Part shown: piece after piece, positions 22,774 to 31,724 of the stretch
Numbering within the stretch: position 1 is the first letter of the stretch
How the letters are laid out: the number at the start of each line of letters is the position of its first letter
From: Anaerobacillus alkaliphilus
Lineage (GTDB): Bacteria; Bacillota; Bacilli; Bacillales; Anaerobacillaceae
Assembly: GCF_004116265.1 (NCBI RefSeq)
Contig: NZ_QOUX01000025.1
Span: 1 to 64,000 of the forward strand
Reading direction: 5' to 3'
DNA: 64,000 nt
Position numbers and translations under genes: made by a program
The notes under the pieces: generated by a model
Databases searched by the model: none
What the model was told of the DNA's origin: nothing
What the model saw: only the letters and a program-made list of their open reading frames with translations

Positions 22774-24522
22774 ATGGTAGCAGAGAGGTTTGAGCGCTGG
22801 ACTAAAAAACAAATACGTACACAGCTTCAAATCCTTCGCGGTGAGGTTGCCCCTACTATCTGTTTGACGAATGCAACCTACTTAAATAGTGTGCGAAAAA
22901 AATGGCTTCAAGCCAATATATGGATATATGAAGATCGAATTATCTACGTGGGCAATGATATGCCAATAAAAATGGATACAACAGAAGTGGTTGATTGCAG
23001 TAATTCCTTCCTTGTACCTGGTTATATCGAGCATCATGCACATCCGTTTCAGTTATATAATCCCCATACTCTTGCCGAATATGCATCCGTACGTGGGACA
23101 ACAACACTGATGAATGACAACATGGTTTGGTTTTTAAATACAGACAAAAAGAAAGCGCTTACAGTAATTGAAGACTTAGATAGCAAATTACCAACCTCTA
23201 TGTTTTGGTGGGCTAGATATGATGCCCAAACGGAGTTAAACCATGAAGAAGAAGTTTTTTCTTATTCAACCATGAAGGCCTGGCTCGAACACCCACTAGT
23301 AGTGCAGGGAGGCGAGTTAACCGCTTGGCCAAAGGTGTTAAACGGGGATGATAGTTTGCTCCATTGGATGCAAGAAACAAAAAAATTATCAAAGCCAATT
23401 GAAGGGCACTTACCAGGCGCCTCAGAACGAACGCTCACACAGATGGCTTTACTAGGAGTAAGTAGTGATCACGAAGCAATGACAGGAAAAGAAGCTTTAA
23501 TGAGATTAGATCTTGGTTACACTACATCATTACGGCATTCATCTATTCGTCCTGATCTACCAAAGTTAATTACTGAACTATTAGAAGCTGGTTTAGACGA
23601 TTTTAGCCGTGTTCTAATGACAACAGATGGTTCGACACCTAGCTTTTATGAACAGGGTTTTATGGACCTGTTAATTTCAATTGCGATTGAACATGGAGTT
23701 CCAATTGAGGACGCTTATGGTATGGCAACGTATAATGTAGCTAGGCACTATCGATTAGATGATTGCATTGGTATGATTGCCCCTGGAAGAATAGCTCATA
23801 TTAATATTCTAGAAAAACAAAATAATCCGTTTCCAACGTCAGTTTTGGCAAAAGGCCAATGGGTGAAAAAGGATGGAGTTAATTGCTATCCGGCCATTCA
23901 TTTTCCGTGGAAAGAATATGGAGCTGCACCACTTAAACTAGATTGGGAGTTAACGAGAAATGATATGCACTTTTCCATGCCACTTGGAGTTGAGATGGTA
24001 AATGCAGTTATTTTAAAGCCATATCAGATTTCAATTGACGTTACCCAAAATGAAATACCTGCTGAGAGTGAAGAAAGCTTTTTTATGATGATTGACCGTA
24101 ATGGACGATGGTTAATTAATACAGTTATAAAAAAATTCGCTAAAACGGTATCAGGATTTGCCTGCTCTTATTCAAATTCTGGAGATATCGTTATCATTGG
24201 TAAAAATAAGACTGATATGTTACTAGCATTTGATCAATTGAAAAAGCAGCAGGGTGGCATTGTATTAGTTGAAAAGGGAGAAATAATTAATAGTATTAAA
24301 CTAGATATTTATGGGGTTATGTCTAGTTCGAGTATGGAACAGGTGATTGAAGAAGAAAAACAATTAGTTTCCATGCTAAAAGATAGAGGTTACATGTTTG
24401 ATGATCCAATTTATAGTTTGTTATTCTTTTCATCTACACATTTACCCTATATTCGAATTACACAAAAAGGAATTTTTGATGTAAAGAAGAAAACTGTACT
24501 CTTTCCTTCGATTATGCGTTAA
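22774..24522 (+). CDS. yerA: Adenine deaminase-like amidohydrolase (YerA family)
   Basis: A 582-residue metal-dependent hydrolase related to adenine deaminase AdeC, which makes hypoxanthine from adenine. It has an N-terminal beta-sandwich strand, the metal motif PGYIEHHAHPF, GHLPGASE, SSDHEAMTGKEAL with a metal ligand, MTTDGSTPSFYEQG, and a C-terminal AdeC-type domain. Lying next to the purine operon as in B. subtilis fits purine salvage, but the B. subtilis YerA was not shown to be the main adenine deaminase to my knowledge, so the activity stays putative. Confidence 0.88.
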   Translation: MVAERFERWTKKQIRTQLQILRGEVAPTICLTNATYLNSVRKKWLQANIWIYEDRIIYVGNDMPIKMDTTEVVDCSNSFLVPGYIEHHAHPFQLYNPHTLAEYASVRGTTTLMNDNMVWFLNTDKKKALTVIEDLDSKLPTSMFWWARYDAQTELNHEEEVFSYSTMKAWLEHPLVVQGGELTAWPKVLNGDDSLLHWMQETKKLSKPIEGHLPGASERTLTQMALLGVSSDHEAMTGKEALMRLDLGYTTSLRHSSIRPDLPKLITELLEAGLDDFSRVLMTTDGSTPSFYEQGFMDLLISIAIEHGVPIEDAYGMATYNVARHYRLDDCIGMIAPGRIAHINILEKQNNPFPTSVLAKGQWVKKDGVNCYPAIHFPWKEYGAAPLKLDWELTRNDMHFSMPLGVEMVNAVILKPYQISIDVTQNEIPAESEESFFMMIDRNGRWLINTVIKKFAKTVSGFACSYSNSGDIVIIGKNKTDMLLAFDQLKKQQGGIVLVEKGEIINSIKLDIYGVMSSSSMEQVIEEEKQLVSMLKDRGYMFDDPIYSLLFFSSTHLPYIRITQKGIFDVKKKTVLFPSIMR

Positions 24523-24562
24523 ACTATAAAAGGGAAGCATCTAAGGTAAAGGATGGTAGAGA

Positions 24563-25609
24563 ATGAAAAGGTTTACATTAAGTTTAATTCTTTTGTTTTT
24601 AATCATGTTTATAGTTGCTTGTAACAAGGATGAGTCTTCACATGTGGTTGAAGAACCAGGTGAAGTAGAAGTTGAGGAAGAAATAGAAATCGAACCAGTT
24701 GAAGAAGAGGAAAAAGAAGTGTTTTTAAATACCTATCCTTTAACAGGGATAGGTACCAATGAAGAGGTAAGTCATCGGGCATTTGGTGTGATGATTGAGA
24801 ATACCCGTTCAGCCAGACCGCAATCAGGTATTTACCAAGCGGACTTGGTGTACGAGGTGCTTTCTGAAGCAACAATTACTCGATTACTTGCGTTTTTCCA
24901 TAGTGAAAGACCTGAAATTATTGGGCCAGTACGTAGTGCGAGGGATTATTATATCCGGTTAAATAATGGGTATAATGGTATTTATGTATCGGCTGGTGGA
25001 AGTCCCCAAGCGTTCGCCATGTTCCAAAGTGGACAAGTTGATTTCATTAGTGGACTAGACTACGATGGTCGATATTTTTCACGTTCTTCTGCGAGAAAAG
25101 CACCTCATAATTTATATACGAGTTATGATAATTTACTTAAGGCCGCAGAACATGCAAAACGTTCATTAACAGTTCCGGTTCCCCCGCTCCCGTTTTTAGA
25201 AAAAGGTGCTGTAGTTCTAGGGGATAAGGCAAACGAAGTAAGCATTAATTATGGTAGTAATGCTAATAATGTTGTTTATCAATATGACGAAGCCGAGAAA
25301 AGATACATCCGCATTATTGGTGGAGACCAAAGCTTAGATCTGGAAACGAAAAATCCTGTATTGATTGATAATATCTTTGTTGTTGAAATGGGCCACCGAG
25401 TAATAGATGATGTTGGCCGAAGAGCCATTGATATAACTTCAGGGGGGAATGGATTTTTAATTCACCACGGAGTTGTCCAATCTGTTCAATGGACAAATGT
25501 CGATGGACAAATCCTACCAATGAAAAACGGAGAAAAAGTAGGTTTTGTTCAAGGGAAGACTTGGATTAATATTGTTCCAAAACTAGATTCAAATGTAACA
25601 CTAAATTAA
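24563..25609 (+). CDS. yerB: DUF3048 lipoprotein YerB
   Basis: A 348-residue lipoprotein. The lipobox IVAC places the lipidated Cys at residue 20. A strongly acidic linker (about 30-55, Glu/Val-rich) leads to the DUF3048 domain (AFGVMIENTRSARPQSGIYQADLVYEV, IGPVRSARDYYI) and its C-terminal partner (NVTLN end). Same position as in B. subtilis, where function is undefined. Anchored on the outer face of the membrane. Confidence 0.92.
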   Translation: MKRFTLSLILLFLIMFIVACNKDESSHVVEEPGEVEVEEEIEIEPVEEEEKEVFLNTYPLTGIGTNEEVSHRAFGVMIENTRSARPQSGIYQADLVYEVLSEATITRLLAFFHSERPEIIGPVRSARDYYIRLNNGYNGIYVSAGGSPQAFAMFQSGQVDFISGLDYDGRYFSRSSARKAPHNLYTSYDNLLKAAEHAKRSLTVPVPPLPFLEKGAVVLGDKANEVSINYGSNANNVVYQYDEAEKRYIRIIGGDQSLDLETKNPVLIDNIFVVEMGHRVIDDVGRRAIDITSGGNGFLIHHGVVQSVQWTNVDGQILPMKNGEKVGFVQGKTWINIVPKLDSNVTLN

Positions 25610-25633
25610 CAGGTTAGAGAAAGGATGGTTTAG

Positions 25634-25957
25634 ATGCAAATTGATAAACTAAGAGGAAAAGAACTAGATCAATTATTCTTATCAATTCTTAGCTTGAAGG
25701 ATTTAGAAGAATGCTATCAATTTTTTGATGATCTTTGTACGATAAATGAAATTCAATCTTTAGCACAACGTCTTGAAGTTGCTCGTATGCTTCGTGAAGG
25801 ATTTACATACCAAAAGATTGAAGCTGAAACAGGTGCAAGTACAGCGACGATTTCCCGTGTAAAGCGTTGTCTAAACTATGGCAACGATGGATATGAGATG
25901 ACCCTTGAACGTGTTAAAGAAGGGCAATTCAATCAAAAGAATATTTCTGATAAGTAG
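25634..25957 (+). CDS. yerC: YerC/YecD family TrpR-related regulator
   Basis: A 107-residue protein of the TrpR-like YerC/YecD family. The C-terminal half holds a helix-turn-helix (FTYQKIEAETGASTATISRVKRCL) and the N-terminal part a dimer-forming helical region. GGATGG precedes ATG 25634. A terminator follows at once. Targets are unknown here; homologues have been linked to histidine biosynthesis control in some Firmicutes, but this is not visible from the window. Confidence 0.9.
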   Translation: MQIDKLRGKELDQLFLSILSLKDLEECYQFFDDLCTINEIQSLAQRLEVARMLREGFTYQKIEAETGASTATISRVKRCLNYGNDGYEMTLERVKEGQFNQKNISDK

Positions 25958-25966
25958 TAGTAAGTA

Positions 25967-26011
25967 CAAAAAACATACTATTCACCAGACGGGTGAGGGT
26001 ATGTTTTTTTC
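25967..26011 (+). terminator. Terminator after yerC
   Basis: AAAAAACATAC pairs with GTATGTTTTTT around an inner CACC/GGGTG hairpin, ending in a T-run. Confidence 0.88.
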
Positions 26012-26130
26012 TTTTTATTATATACAAATTGGTAAATGTGGCAATATGTAGTTTTTCGTCGAAATTTGTAGTAAATGATCTAAAGAAGACTTATAATTAA
26101 GAATAAACCAACAAACTTGGGGGTCTCAAA

Positions 26131-27603
26131 ATGAACATTGTAGAGAGTGCACAAAAGCAAGACATTAGGATGAAAAACTTATGGATTTTGATTGCATTTG
26201 GTATTTCATTAGTTGCGGGATTAGGTTATTCAATCATTACCAATGATGTCAATCGAATCTTTTTATATGGGAGTGAACTTATTGTACTAATCATTCTATA
26301 TTTCTTGTTTCATAAAGTAATAAAAAATAAAGAACAAGTGTATCCTTTTGTATTTATAATCTTTGTCTATCTGATGACGATCTTATCTATTAATCTGTTT
26401 GGTGGAGGGTTATCTACTATACTTATTTTAAACCTTCTATTAGTCTTTTCTACCATTCACATGTATCAAAATATCTTTGCCTTTGGTTTCATATTTGGCT
26501 TAGTTGGTCAAATTATGAACAAGCAGCTTGCGACTCAATATACAGAAATGATTAATAATGAGTTTACAGTCATAATGTTAGTATATTTTTTAATCGGACT
26601 AATTTTGTTTGTGTTACTTAGACTAAGTAAGTTGCAGTCAAATAAATTAGCGGAAGTATTAGCTCAATCACAATTAGATGCGGAAAAGAAAGAACAAGAA
26701 CGTACTTCACTGCAAGAAAATGTTTCTATAATTAGTAGTAGTATTTCTACTATTAATGAGCAGCTTCAAAGTAATTTACAATCTCAAACGGAGATGTCGA
26801 TAGCCATTAACGAAGTCTCAGCAGGCTCACAATCACAAAGTGAACAAATTTCAGAGATAGCTCAAAACGCACTAGACACGATGAGTGGCATGAACAAGCT
26901 TAGTGTTGAATTACAAGAACTAATGACTAGCTCAGGTAAGGCACAAACAGTTTCTCAAACTGGTTTAAAAAAGGCTGACTCTCTAAACACTAGTATGAAC
27001 GATCTCGAAAAAACAATTAGAGAGTTGAATGACAACTTTACAACGCTTTCGAAAAAAATCGAACAAACAAATAGCTTTACGGATAAAATTAAAGAAATTT
27101 CAGAGCAAACAAATTTACTGGCTCTTAATGCATCAATTGAGGCTGCAAGAGCAGGTGAGGCGGGTAGAGGGTTCTCAGTAGTGGCCGATGAAATTCGTAA
27201 GCTGGCTGAGATAACAAATGTAACTGCTGCTAAAATTACAAGTAACCTTACTGAGGTTAATTATAGCAATGGTGCTGCCTTAGAGAAAATGACTCAGAGT
27301 AGCACAAAACTTACAGAAAACCTGGATGCAACAATCGGGGTGAAAGATGCTTTTACCACATTGTCAGAGACACTTTTAAACCTTACAACGAAGTTTACAC
27401 AATTTGAAAGCTTGGTTACTAATGTTCAATCGAACACTACGAAAGTAGAAGGTTCAACTAATGAACTAGCAGCCATTATTGAAGAGGCATCAGCTAGTTT
27501 GGAAGAAATGAGTGCTACACTCGAAAGTTTAAATGATGACAATAGAAAAATTGCTACTCATTTAGAAGAAACTTCAGTTAAGGCTGAAGAATTAGTTAAA
27601 TAA
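26131..27603 (+). CDS. Methyl-accepting chemotaxis protein with multi-TM N-terminus
   Basis: A 490-residue chemoreceptor. The first ~165 residues are five or six closely spaced TM helices with no sizeable extracellular sensor. No HAMP is evident. Residues from about 190 to the end form the long cytoplasmic coiled coil, with the conserved tip [20 protein letters not shown]...[14 protein letters not shown] near residues 322-360. A ligand might be sensed within the membrane or through electron-transport state, but that is inference. Monocistronic, between the yerC terminator and its own. Confidence 0.92.
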   Translation: MNIVESAQKQDIRMKNLWILIAFGISLVAGLGYSIITNDVNRIFLYGSELIVLIILYFLFHKVIKNKEQVYPFVFIIFVYLMTILSINLFGGGLSTILILNLLLVFSTIHMYQNIFAFGFIFGLVGQIMNKQLATQYTEMINNEFTVIMLVYFLIGLILFVLLRLSKLQSNKLAEVLAQSQLDAEKKEQERTSLQENVSIISSSISTINEQLQSNLQSQTEMSIAINEVSAGSQSQSEQISEIAQNALDTMSGMNKLSVELQELMTSSGKAQTVSQTGLKKADSLNTSMNDLEKTIRELNDNFTTLSKKIEQTNSFTDKIKEISEQTNLLALNASIEAARAGEAGRGFSVVADEIRKLAEITNVTAAKITSNLTEVNYSNGAALEKMTQSSTKLTENLDATIGVKDAFTTLSETLLNLTTKFTQFESLVTNVQSNTTKVEGSTNELAAIIEEASASLEEMSATLESLNDDNRKIATHLEETSVKAEELVK

Positions 27604-27608
27604 ATTTT

Positions 27609-27650
27609 ATAAAGGTGCTAAGAAGTTGGACTCTTAGCACCTTTATTTTT
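27609..27650 (+). terminator. Terminator after the chemoreceptor gene
   Basis: AAAGGTGCTAAGA pairs perfectly with TCTTAGCACCTTT (27611-27644), followed by ATTTTT. It lies between convergent genes and may serve both. Confidence 0.88.
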
Positions 27651-27653
27651 GCT

Positions 27654-28283
27654 TTATCTAAAAAAGCCGCCGAACATCTTCATGAGGGGTCCCATTTGAC
27701 CAACGAGTCCTAATGTGGATTGAACTCCGTTTCCTATTTTATTAAAATCAAGTTTTCCCGACTGATCTCTTATTAGAGAATGTGGAAATTGCGGAGCTTG
27801 TTGCTGCATTTGCCCTGGATTTTGTTGCATTTGCCCTTGTTGAGGTTGGAAAAAACTATTTGTAAAAGGGTTTTCCTCTTGTACCGGCTGATTTTCGTAG
27901 TTAAAAGGGAACCCCATTGGATTTTGGTTCAGCATGTTGAATGGAAAAGAACTGTTCATGTTTGGCGAATTTGAACCTCCTCCACTTGGTGGGTTTTGCT
28001 TAGCCATATTAAAAGGAAATTGATTCCCCATCATACTAAATGGGAATGACTGGCCCCCACCGCCCATAGGACCTTGCTTCATCATGTTAAAAGGGAAAGA
28101 TTGTCCTGATCCACCCATCATACTAAAGGGAAAAGATTGCCCTCCGCCACCCGTTGGGTTTTGTTTCATCATGTTAAACGGAAATTGACCACCTGCCATT
28201 GGATGTTTCATCATTTGACTTTGAATAGCAAATGGGTTAAACCCCATCTGATTTTTTCTAAATAATGCTGAAAAGGGAAACAT
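27654..28283 (-). CDS. Low-complexity Met/Phe/Gly-rich protein, YppG-like C-terminus
   Basis: A 209-residue protein. Residues about 15-120 are degenerate repeats of (Q/S)FPFNMMKQ and SFPFSMMG separated by GGGGQ. The C-terminal 45 residues (DQSGKLDFNKIGNGVQSTLGLVGQMGPLMKMFGGFF) resemble the tail of YppG/YqfQ-type spore-associated proteins. AGGAGG precedes the ATG at 28283. Such proteins are usually made in sporulation and join the coat; that is inferred from composition and resemblance only. Repeat number is likely to vary between strains. Confidence 0.72.
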   Translation of the reverse strand: MFPFSALFRKNQMGFNPFAIQSQMMKHPMAGGQFPFNMMKQNPTGGGGQSFPFSMMGGSGQSFPFNMMKQGPMGGGGQSFPFSMMGNQFPFNMAKQNPPSGGGSNSPNMNSSFPFNMLNQNPMGFPFNYENQPVQEENPFTNSFFQPQQGQMQQNPGQMQQQAPQFPHSLIRDQSGKLDFNKIGNGVQSTLGLVGQMGPLMKMFGGFFR

Positions 28284-28497
28284 TGTAACCTCCTTAGAAT
28301 TGTATGAATTCCTCTTACTTAATCCTATCTAGTTCATCTTAGCTTATGTGAAAGACCTAAGTTTGCGAGGGTATTTAACTAGGTAACTATAAGAAGAGGA
28401 CTGCCTATTTTAAATGACACTGTGTATATGTACAGTCAATAACGTGGACATTTAAATATATTAATAGGGAATTAGGACAAATGGAGGGATGAAAACG

Positions 28498-28752
28498 ATG
28501 AGCCATTATTATAATCTTTGCTGTCAGCATAAAGGCAAGGTTGTTACAATTTATGAAAAATGTGGAAAGATGCACGTGGGTAAGATTGTTCATGTAGACC
28601 ATCAACACGTCTACATTGAGCCTATGACTCCTGGTGTTTCAGGTTATGGTTGGGGCTTTGGCGGCTGGGGCTGGGGCGTTAGACCTTGGTTTCCGATTGC
28701 TTTAGCAGCCATTGGTGGTTTTGCCTTAGGTTCTGCTTTCTTCTGGATCTAG
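28498..28752 (+). CDS. Small Gly/Trp-rich membrane protein, possible coat component
   Basis: An 84-residue protein. ATG 28498 is preferred to ATG 28489 because GGAGGG lies 11 bases before it and only two before the other. The N-terminal half (CQHKGKVVTIYEKCGKMHVGKIVHVDHQHVYIEPM) looks like a small beta-barrel with His and Cys residues. A GYGWGFGGWGWG stretch follows, and a C-terminal TM segment ends the chain. No named family is recognised, though the first half resembles other coat-like small proteins in this window. Confidence 0.7.
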   Translation: MSHYYNLCCQHKGKVVTIYEKCGKMHVGKIVHVDHQHVYIEPMTPGVSGYGWGFGGWGWGVRPWFPIALAAIGGFALGSAFFWI

Positions 28753-28757
28753 TGAAC

Positions 28758-28803
28758 AAAAGTGAAGGTTTAGCCATTGCGCTATAACCTTCACTTTTTT
28801 TCT
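28758..28803 (+). terminator. Terminator after the Gly/Trp-rich protein gene
   Basis: AAAGTGAAGGTT pairs with AACCTTCACTTT, followed by a T-run. Confidence 0.88.
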
Positions 28804-28864
28804 TTTAATCATGCACTTAATTCGCCTATTTTCATAAACTGGTAGTGAAAAAGGAGGCGTGGAA

Positions 28865-29314
28865 ATGAATAAATTTTGGCCAATGAATGGTGGAGGTAAC
28901 GGTGGCTGGAAAAAGGGGATGCCTAATTTTTTAGGTGAAGATTTCTTTTCCGATTTTCAAAACTTAATTTTTGATTCGAGTGGTCCAAAGCTTAATATTT
29001 ACGAATCTGGTAATGAATTATTAGTTATTTTTGCTTTGCCGGGATTAAAGCTTGAAGAAGTAGATATTTACGCATATGAACGCACTCTTGAGGTCAGAGG
29101 AACGCTTCATGTAGATTATAGCGGTTTTCGTCTTATCCAAGAGGAATTAGCCCAAGGACCATTTAAACGGACAGTTGAACTTCCATACCCAGTGAGAGAC
29201 GATAAAGTTGACGCCTCATATCAACGGGGCGTGCTAGTCATTCATTTACATCGATTAATACGGTCAACGCCTATAAAAAAGAAAGTCAATATCCAAAACT
29301 TAGACGAAGAGTAA
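28865..29314 (+). CDS. Small heat-shock protein, Hsp20/alpha-crystallin family
   Basis: A 149-residue protein. ATG 28865 lies eight bases after AAGGAGG; the GTG at 28859 is too close to it. The alpha-crystallin domain runs from about residue 40 (PKLNIYESGNELLVIFALPGLKLEEVDIYAYERTLEVRG) to the end of the core (GVLVIHLHR). The N-terminal tail is Gly/Asn-rich. In sporulating Bacilli many Hsp20 proteins are coat or dehydration proteins (CotM/CotP type), so a spore role is possible given the neighbours. Confidence 0.88.
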   Translation: MNKFWPMNGGGNGGWKKGMPNFLGEDFFSDFQNLIFDSSGPKLNIYESGNELLVIFALPGLKLEEVDIYAYERTLEVRGTLHVDYSGFRLIQEELAQGPFKRTVELPYPVRDDKVDASYQRGVLVIHLHRLIRSTPIKKKVNIQNLDEE

Positions 29315-29347
29315 AAAGAGCTGGTTAGAACAGCTCTTTATTTTTTG
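29313..29347 (+). terminator. Terminator after the Hsp20 gene
   Basis: AAAGAGCTG pairs with CAGCTCTTT around a seven-base loop, followed by ATTTTTT. Confidence 0.87.
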
Positions 29348-29501
29348 ACAGGAAATGGGCTAGTTCCACAGAAAATTCGCAATTTGTCTAGGCATTTATT
29401 GACTAGCGAAGGAATATAAATAGGTTAGTATGTGCTCCTGCCTCTCGCTGAATGACATCAAGAAGTACATCTGAATTTAAGAGAAAAGGATGTGATACAC
29501 G

Positions 29502-30659
29502 GTGGGATTTTTCGACAATCATGGCTTAAGCTTTCGAAAGAAAAAAGCTCTTGAAAGTGATCGCCACACGGATCTACTCGGAATAGAACATGCGAAAAAG
29601 GAAGCGAAAATTCCGGAGATTGAAAATGAGAAAATATTGCAAAGATCATTAAAATATGGCTTGGAGGCAGCTCCATCCATAGGTGATCGAACAATTTCAA
29701 CATTCACCAGAGAACCACGCCCTGCATATGCAGGTATTCCGACATTTTTACGTACCCCATTTTTAGAGGATGTGCGTAAAGTAGGAGAGTATGATGTAGC
29801 GTTTATTGGAGTGCCGTTTGATATTGGTACAACATATCGAGCTGGGGCTAGATTTGGACCAGAAGCAATGCGCCGAATTTCTAAACTGTATACAAGTTAC
29901 AGCTATGAAAAAGGTGTAGATTTAGCGGAATCGTTAAAGATGTGTGACGTCGGTGATGTTTTTACGATTGCCAATATAGAAAAGAGTTTTGACCAAATAT
30001 ATAAAGCTGTATCTCATGTATTTGCTCAGGGAACATTGCCAGTGATGTTAGGGGGAGACCACGCCATTGGTTACCCATGTTTAAGAGCAATTGCAGATAA
30101 CATTGATGGAAAAGTAGGAATTATCCATATGGACCGCCATCTAGACTTACAGGAAAAAGACATGGATGAGAGGATGCATACAACACCTTGGTTCCATGCC
30201 ACAAACATTCCAAATGCGCCACCCTCTAACCTAGTTCAAGTTGGTATTGGTGGCTGGCAGGTGCCGCGTGAGGCTGTTAAAAATGTAAGGAAGTTCAATA
30301 CAACAGCTATTTCTATTTTTGATATCGAGAGGTTAGGAATTGAAAAAGTAGCTGAAATTGCCCTTGAAAAAGCATGGCAGGGTGGAGCAAAAGCAGTTTA
30401 TCTAAGTGTAGATATTGATAGCTTTGATGCTGGATTTGTACCAGGTACAGGATGGCCAGAGCCAGGTGGTTTCCTACCACGTGAAGGATTGAAATTCTTA
30501 GATATTGTTGCAAGAGAAGGAATTTGCGGAATGGAGTTAGTTGAAGTATCGCCTCCATATGATGTAAGTGACCAAACCGCGTTGCTTGGTACACGAATAA
30601 TCGCCGACGTACTAGCTTCTATGGTCGATGCAGGAAAGCTAGGGAAGAAATTTACGTAA
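29502..30659 (+). CDS. Ureohydrolase family enzyme, resembles Ni-dependent guanidine hydrolase
   Basis: A 385-residue arginase/agmatinase-fold enzyme. Metal ligands are all present: His187 in GGDHAIG, Asp211/His213/Asp215 in MDRHLDL, Asp304/Asp306 in VDIDSFD. It differs from agmatinases by a ~75-residue N-terminal extension, Arg inside the DxHxD motif, the block DMDERMHTTPWFHATNIPN, GIGGWQVPR, and Trp318 in GTGWPEPGG where agmatinases have Thr. These features recall the GdmH guanidine hydrolases that use nickel, but I am working from memory and agmatinase or guanidinobutyrase remain possible. GTG 29502 follows AAAAGGA at 12 bases. No guanidine riboswitch is seen upstream. An ECF-type Co/Ni ATPase gene follows. 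Confidence 0.82.
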   Translation: MGFFDNHGLSFRKKKALESDRHTDLLGIEHAKKEAKIPEIENEKILQRSLKYGLEAAPSIGDRTISTFTREPRPAYAGIPTFLRTPFLEDVRKVGEYDVAFIGVPFDIGTTYRAGARFGPEAMRRISKLYTSYSYEKGVDLAESLKMCDVGDVFTIANIEKSFDQIYKAVSHVFAQGTLPVMLGGDHAIGYPCLRAIADNIDGKVGIIHMDRHLDLQEKDMDERMHTTPWFHATNIPNAPPSNLVQVGIGGWQVPREAVKNVRKFNTTAISIFDIERLGIEKVAEIALEKAWQGGAKAVYLSVDIDSFDAGFVPGTGWPEPGGFLPREGLKFLDIVAREGICGMELVEVSPPYDVSDQTALLGTRIIADVLASMVDAGKLGKKFT

Positions 30660-30670
30660 GTTGTCTACCT

Positions 30671-30710
30671 AAGGTGCCAGGCACTTTCTTTTTGAGGTGC
30701 CTGGCACCTC
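30671..30710. repeat. Palindromic GGTGCC...GGCACC repeat
   Basis: AGGTGCCAGGCAC (30672-30684) pairs perfectly with GTGCCTGGCACCT (30697-30709) over a 12-base T-rich loop. Each arm also holds a smaller palindrome (GGTGCCTGGCACC). There is no T-run after it, so it is not a standard terminator. Similar GC-rich palindromes are dispersed in Bacillus genomes and are REP-like. Confidence 0.7.
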
Positions 30711-30771
30711 AAAAAGACAAAAATATATAAAATGTATTTTTCAGGTGGACAACCATATGGGAGGTGAAGAG

Positions 30772-31608
30772 ATGCTTGCGATTGATATCCAAAATGTAAC
30801 CTATAGTTACCCTGATACAACGACGGCCATTGAAAATATCTCACTACAAATTCCGATGGGGTCGAAGATTGCTCTACTCGGACCAAACGGAGCAGGTAAG
30901 TCCACATTACTTCACCATTTAAATGGTTTGAAATTGCCGCAAGAAGGATCGATCTCGATAATGGGCGTTCCTCTAAATAAAAAAAGTGCAAAACTCATTC
31001 GCCAAAAAGTGGGGTTGGTCTTCCAAGACCCAGATGACCAAGTAATTTCTGGGACGGTTTGGGAGGATGTTCAGTTCGGTCCTAGGAATCTAGGGTTATC
31101 CGAGGAAGAGATTGAAGCCGTGTGTAACGTAGCTCTGGGATCAGTTGGAATGCTTGAGTTTAAACAAAAAGCACCTTATCAACTTAGCTACGGTCAGAAA
31201 AAGCGAGTAGCGATTGCGGGTGTTTTAGCTATGAAGCCAGATATCGTGATTTTAGATGAACCGATGTCTTACTTAGATCCACAGGGACAAGATGAAGTGG
31301 CTGCTCTTCTTCAAGGGTTGAATTTCATGGGGAAAACGGTTCTATTATCTACACACGATGTTGACTTTGCCGTTTCATGGGCAGACACAATTATTATCAT
31401 GAAAGACGGTAAGTTATTAGAATATGGTGGACCAGAGCTCTTGGTAAATGAAAAAATAGTAAGAGAAGCAAAGCTACATTTACCTAGGATTGCAAGATTG
31501 TTTCGAATGATCCCTGACTTAAATCTAGAAAGGCTCCCAACAAACGAACAAGAAGCAGCTCGTCTACTTTATAAATTGTTGAACTTCCAAGAAACTAGCT
31601 TTAAATAA
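30772..31608 (+). CDS. ECF-type ABC transporter ATPase (CbiO/NikO/EcfA-like)
   Basis: A 278-residue ATPase. ATG 30772 follows GGGAGGTG and starts the family N-terminus (LAIDIQNVTYSYPDTTTAI). Walker A GPNGAGKST, Q-loop VFQDPDDQVISGTVWEDVQFGP (very typical of ECF ATPases), signature LSYGQKKRVAIAG, Walker B IVILDEPMSYLD. No T-component, S-component or partner ATPase is in the window, so it is an orphan here. It follows a ureohydrolase that may need nickel, so cobalt/nickel uptake is an attractive but unproven role. Confidence 0.88.
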   Translation: MLAIDIQNVTYSYPDTTTAIENISLQIPMGSKIALLGPNGAGKSTLLHHLNGLKLPQEGSISIMGVPLNKKSAKLIRQKVGLVFQDPDDQVISGTVWEDVQFGPRNLGLSEEEIEAVCNVALGSVGMLEFKQKAPYQLSYGQKKRVAIAGVLAMKPDIVILDEPMSYLDPQGQDEVAALLQGLNFMGKTVLLSTHDVDFAVSWADTIIIMKDGKLLEYGGPELLVNEKIVREAKLHLPRIARLFRMIPDLNLERLPTNEQEAARLLYKLLNFQETSFK

Positions 31609-31669
31609 ATGATTAATTAAAAATCCTTGAGGAACATGCTTAGTGAGGCTTTACAAGAATTCATCCCCT

Positions 31670-31718
31670 AAAAATACTTTAGAGCACACGGCTTCATTTA
31701 TTTCGTGTGCTCTAAAGT
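31670..31718 (-). terminator. Terminator of the GerPC-like gene
   Basis: ACTTTAGAGCACACG pairs with CGTGTGCTCTAAAGT (31676-31718). On the minus strand it is followed by ATTTTTA. There is no T-run on the plus strand. Confidence 0.82.
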
Positions 31719-31724
31719 CTACTC

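Noticed and set aside
29347-29501. Guanidine riboswitch before the ureohydrolase
   Set aside because: I looked for ykkC-type and mini-ykkC ACGR hairpin signatures; only isolated fragments such as CTAGG or ACGG occur, without the conserved context.
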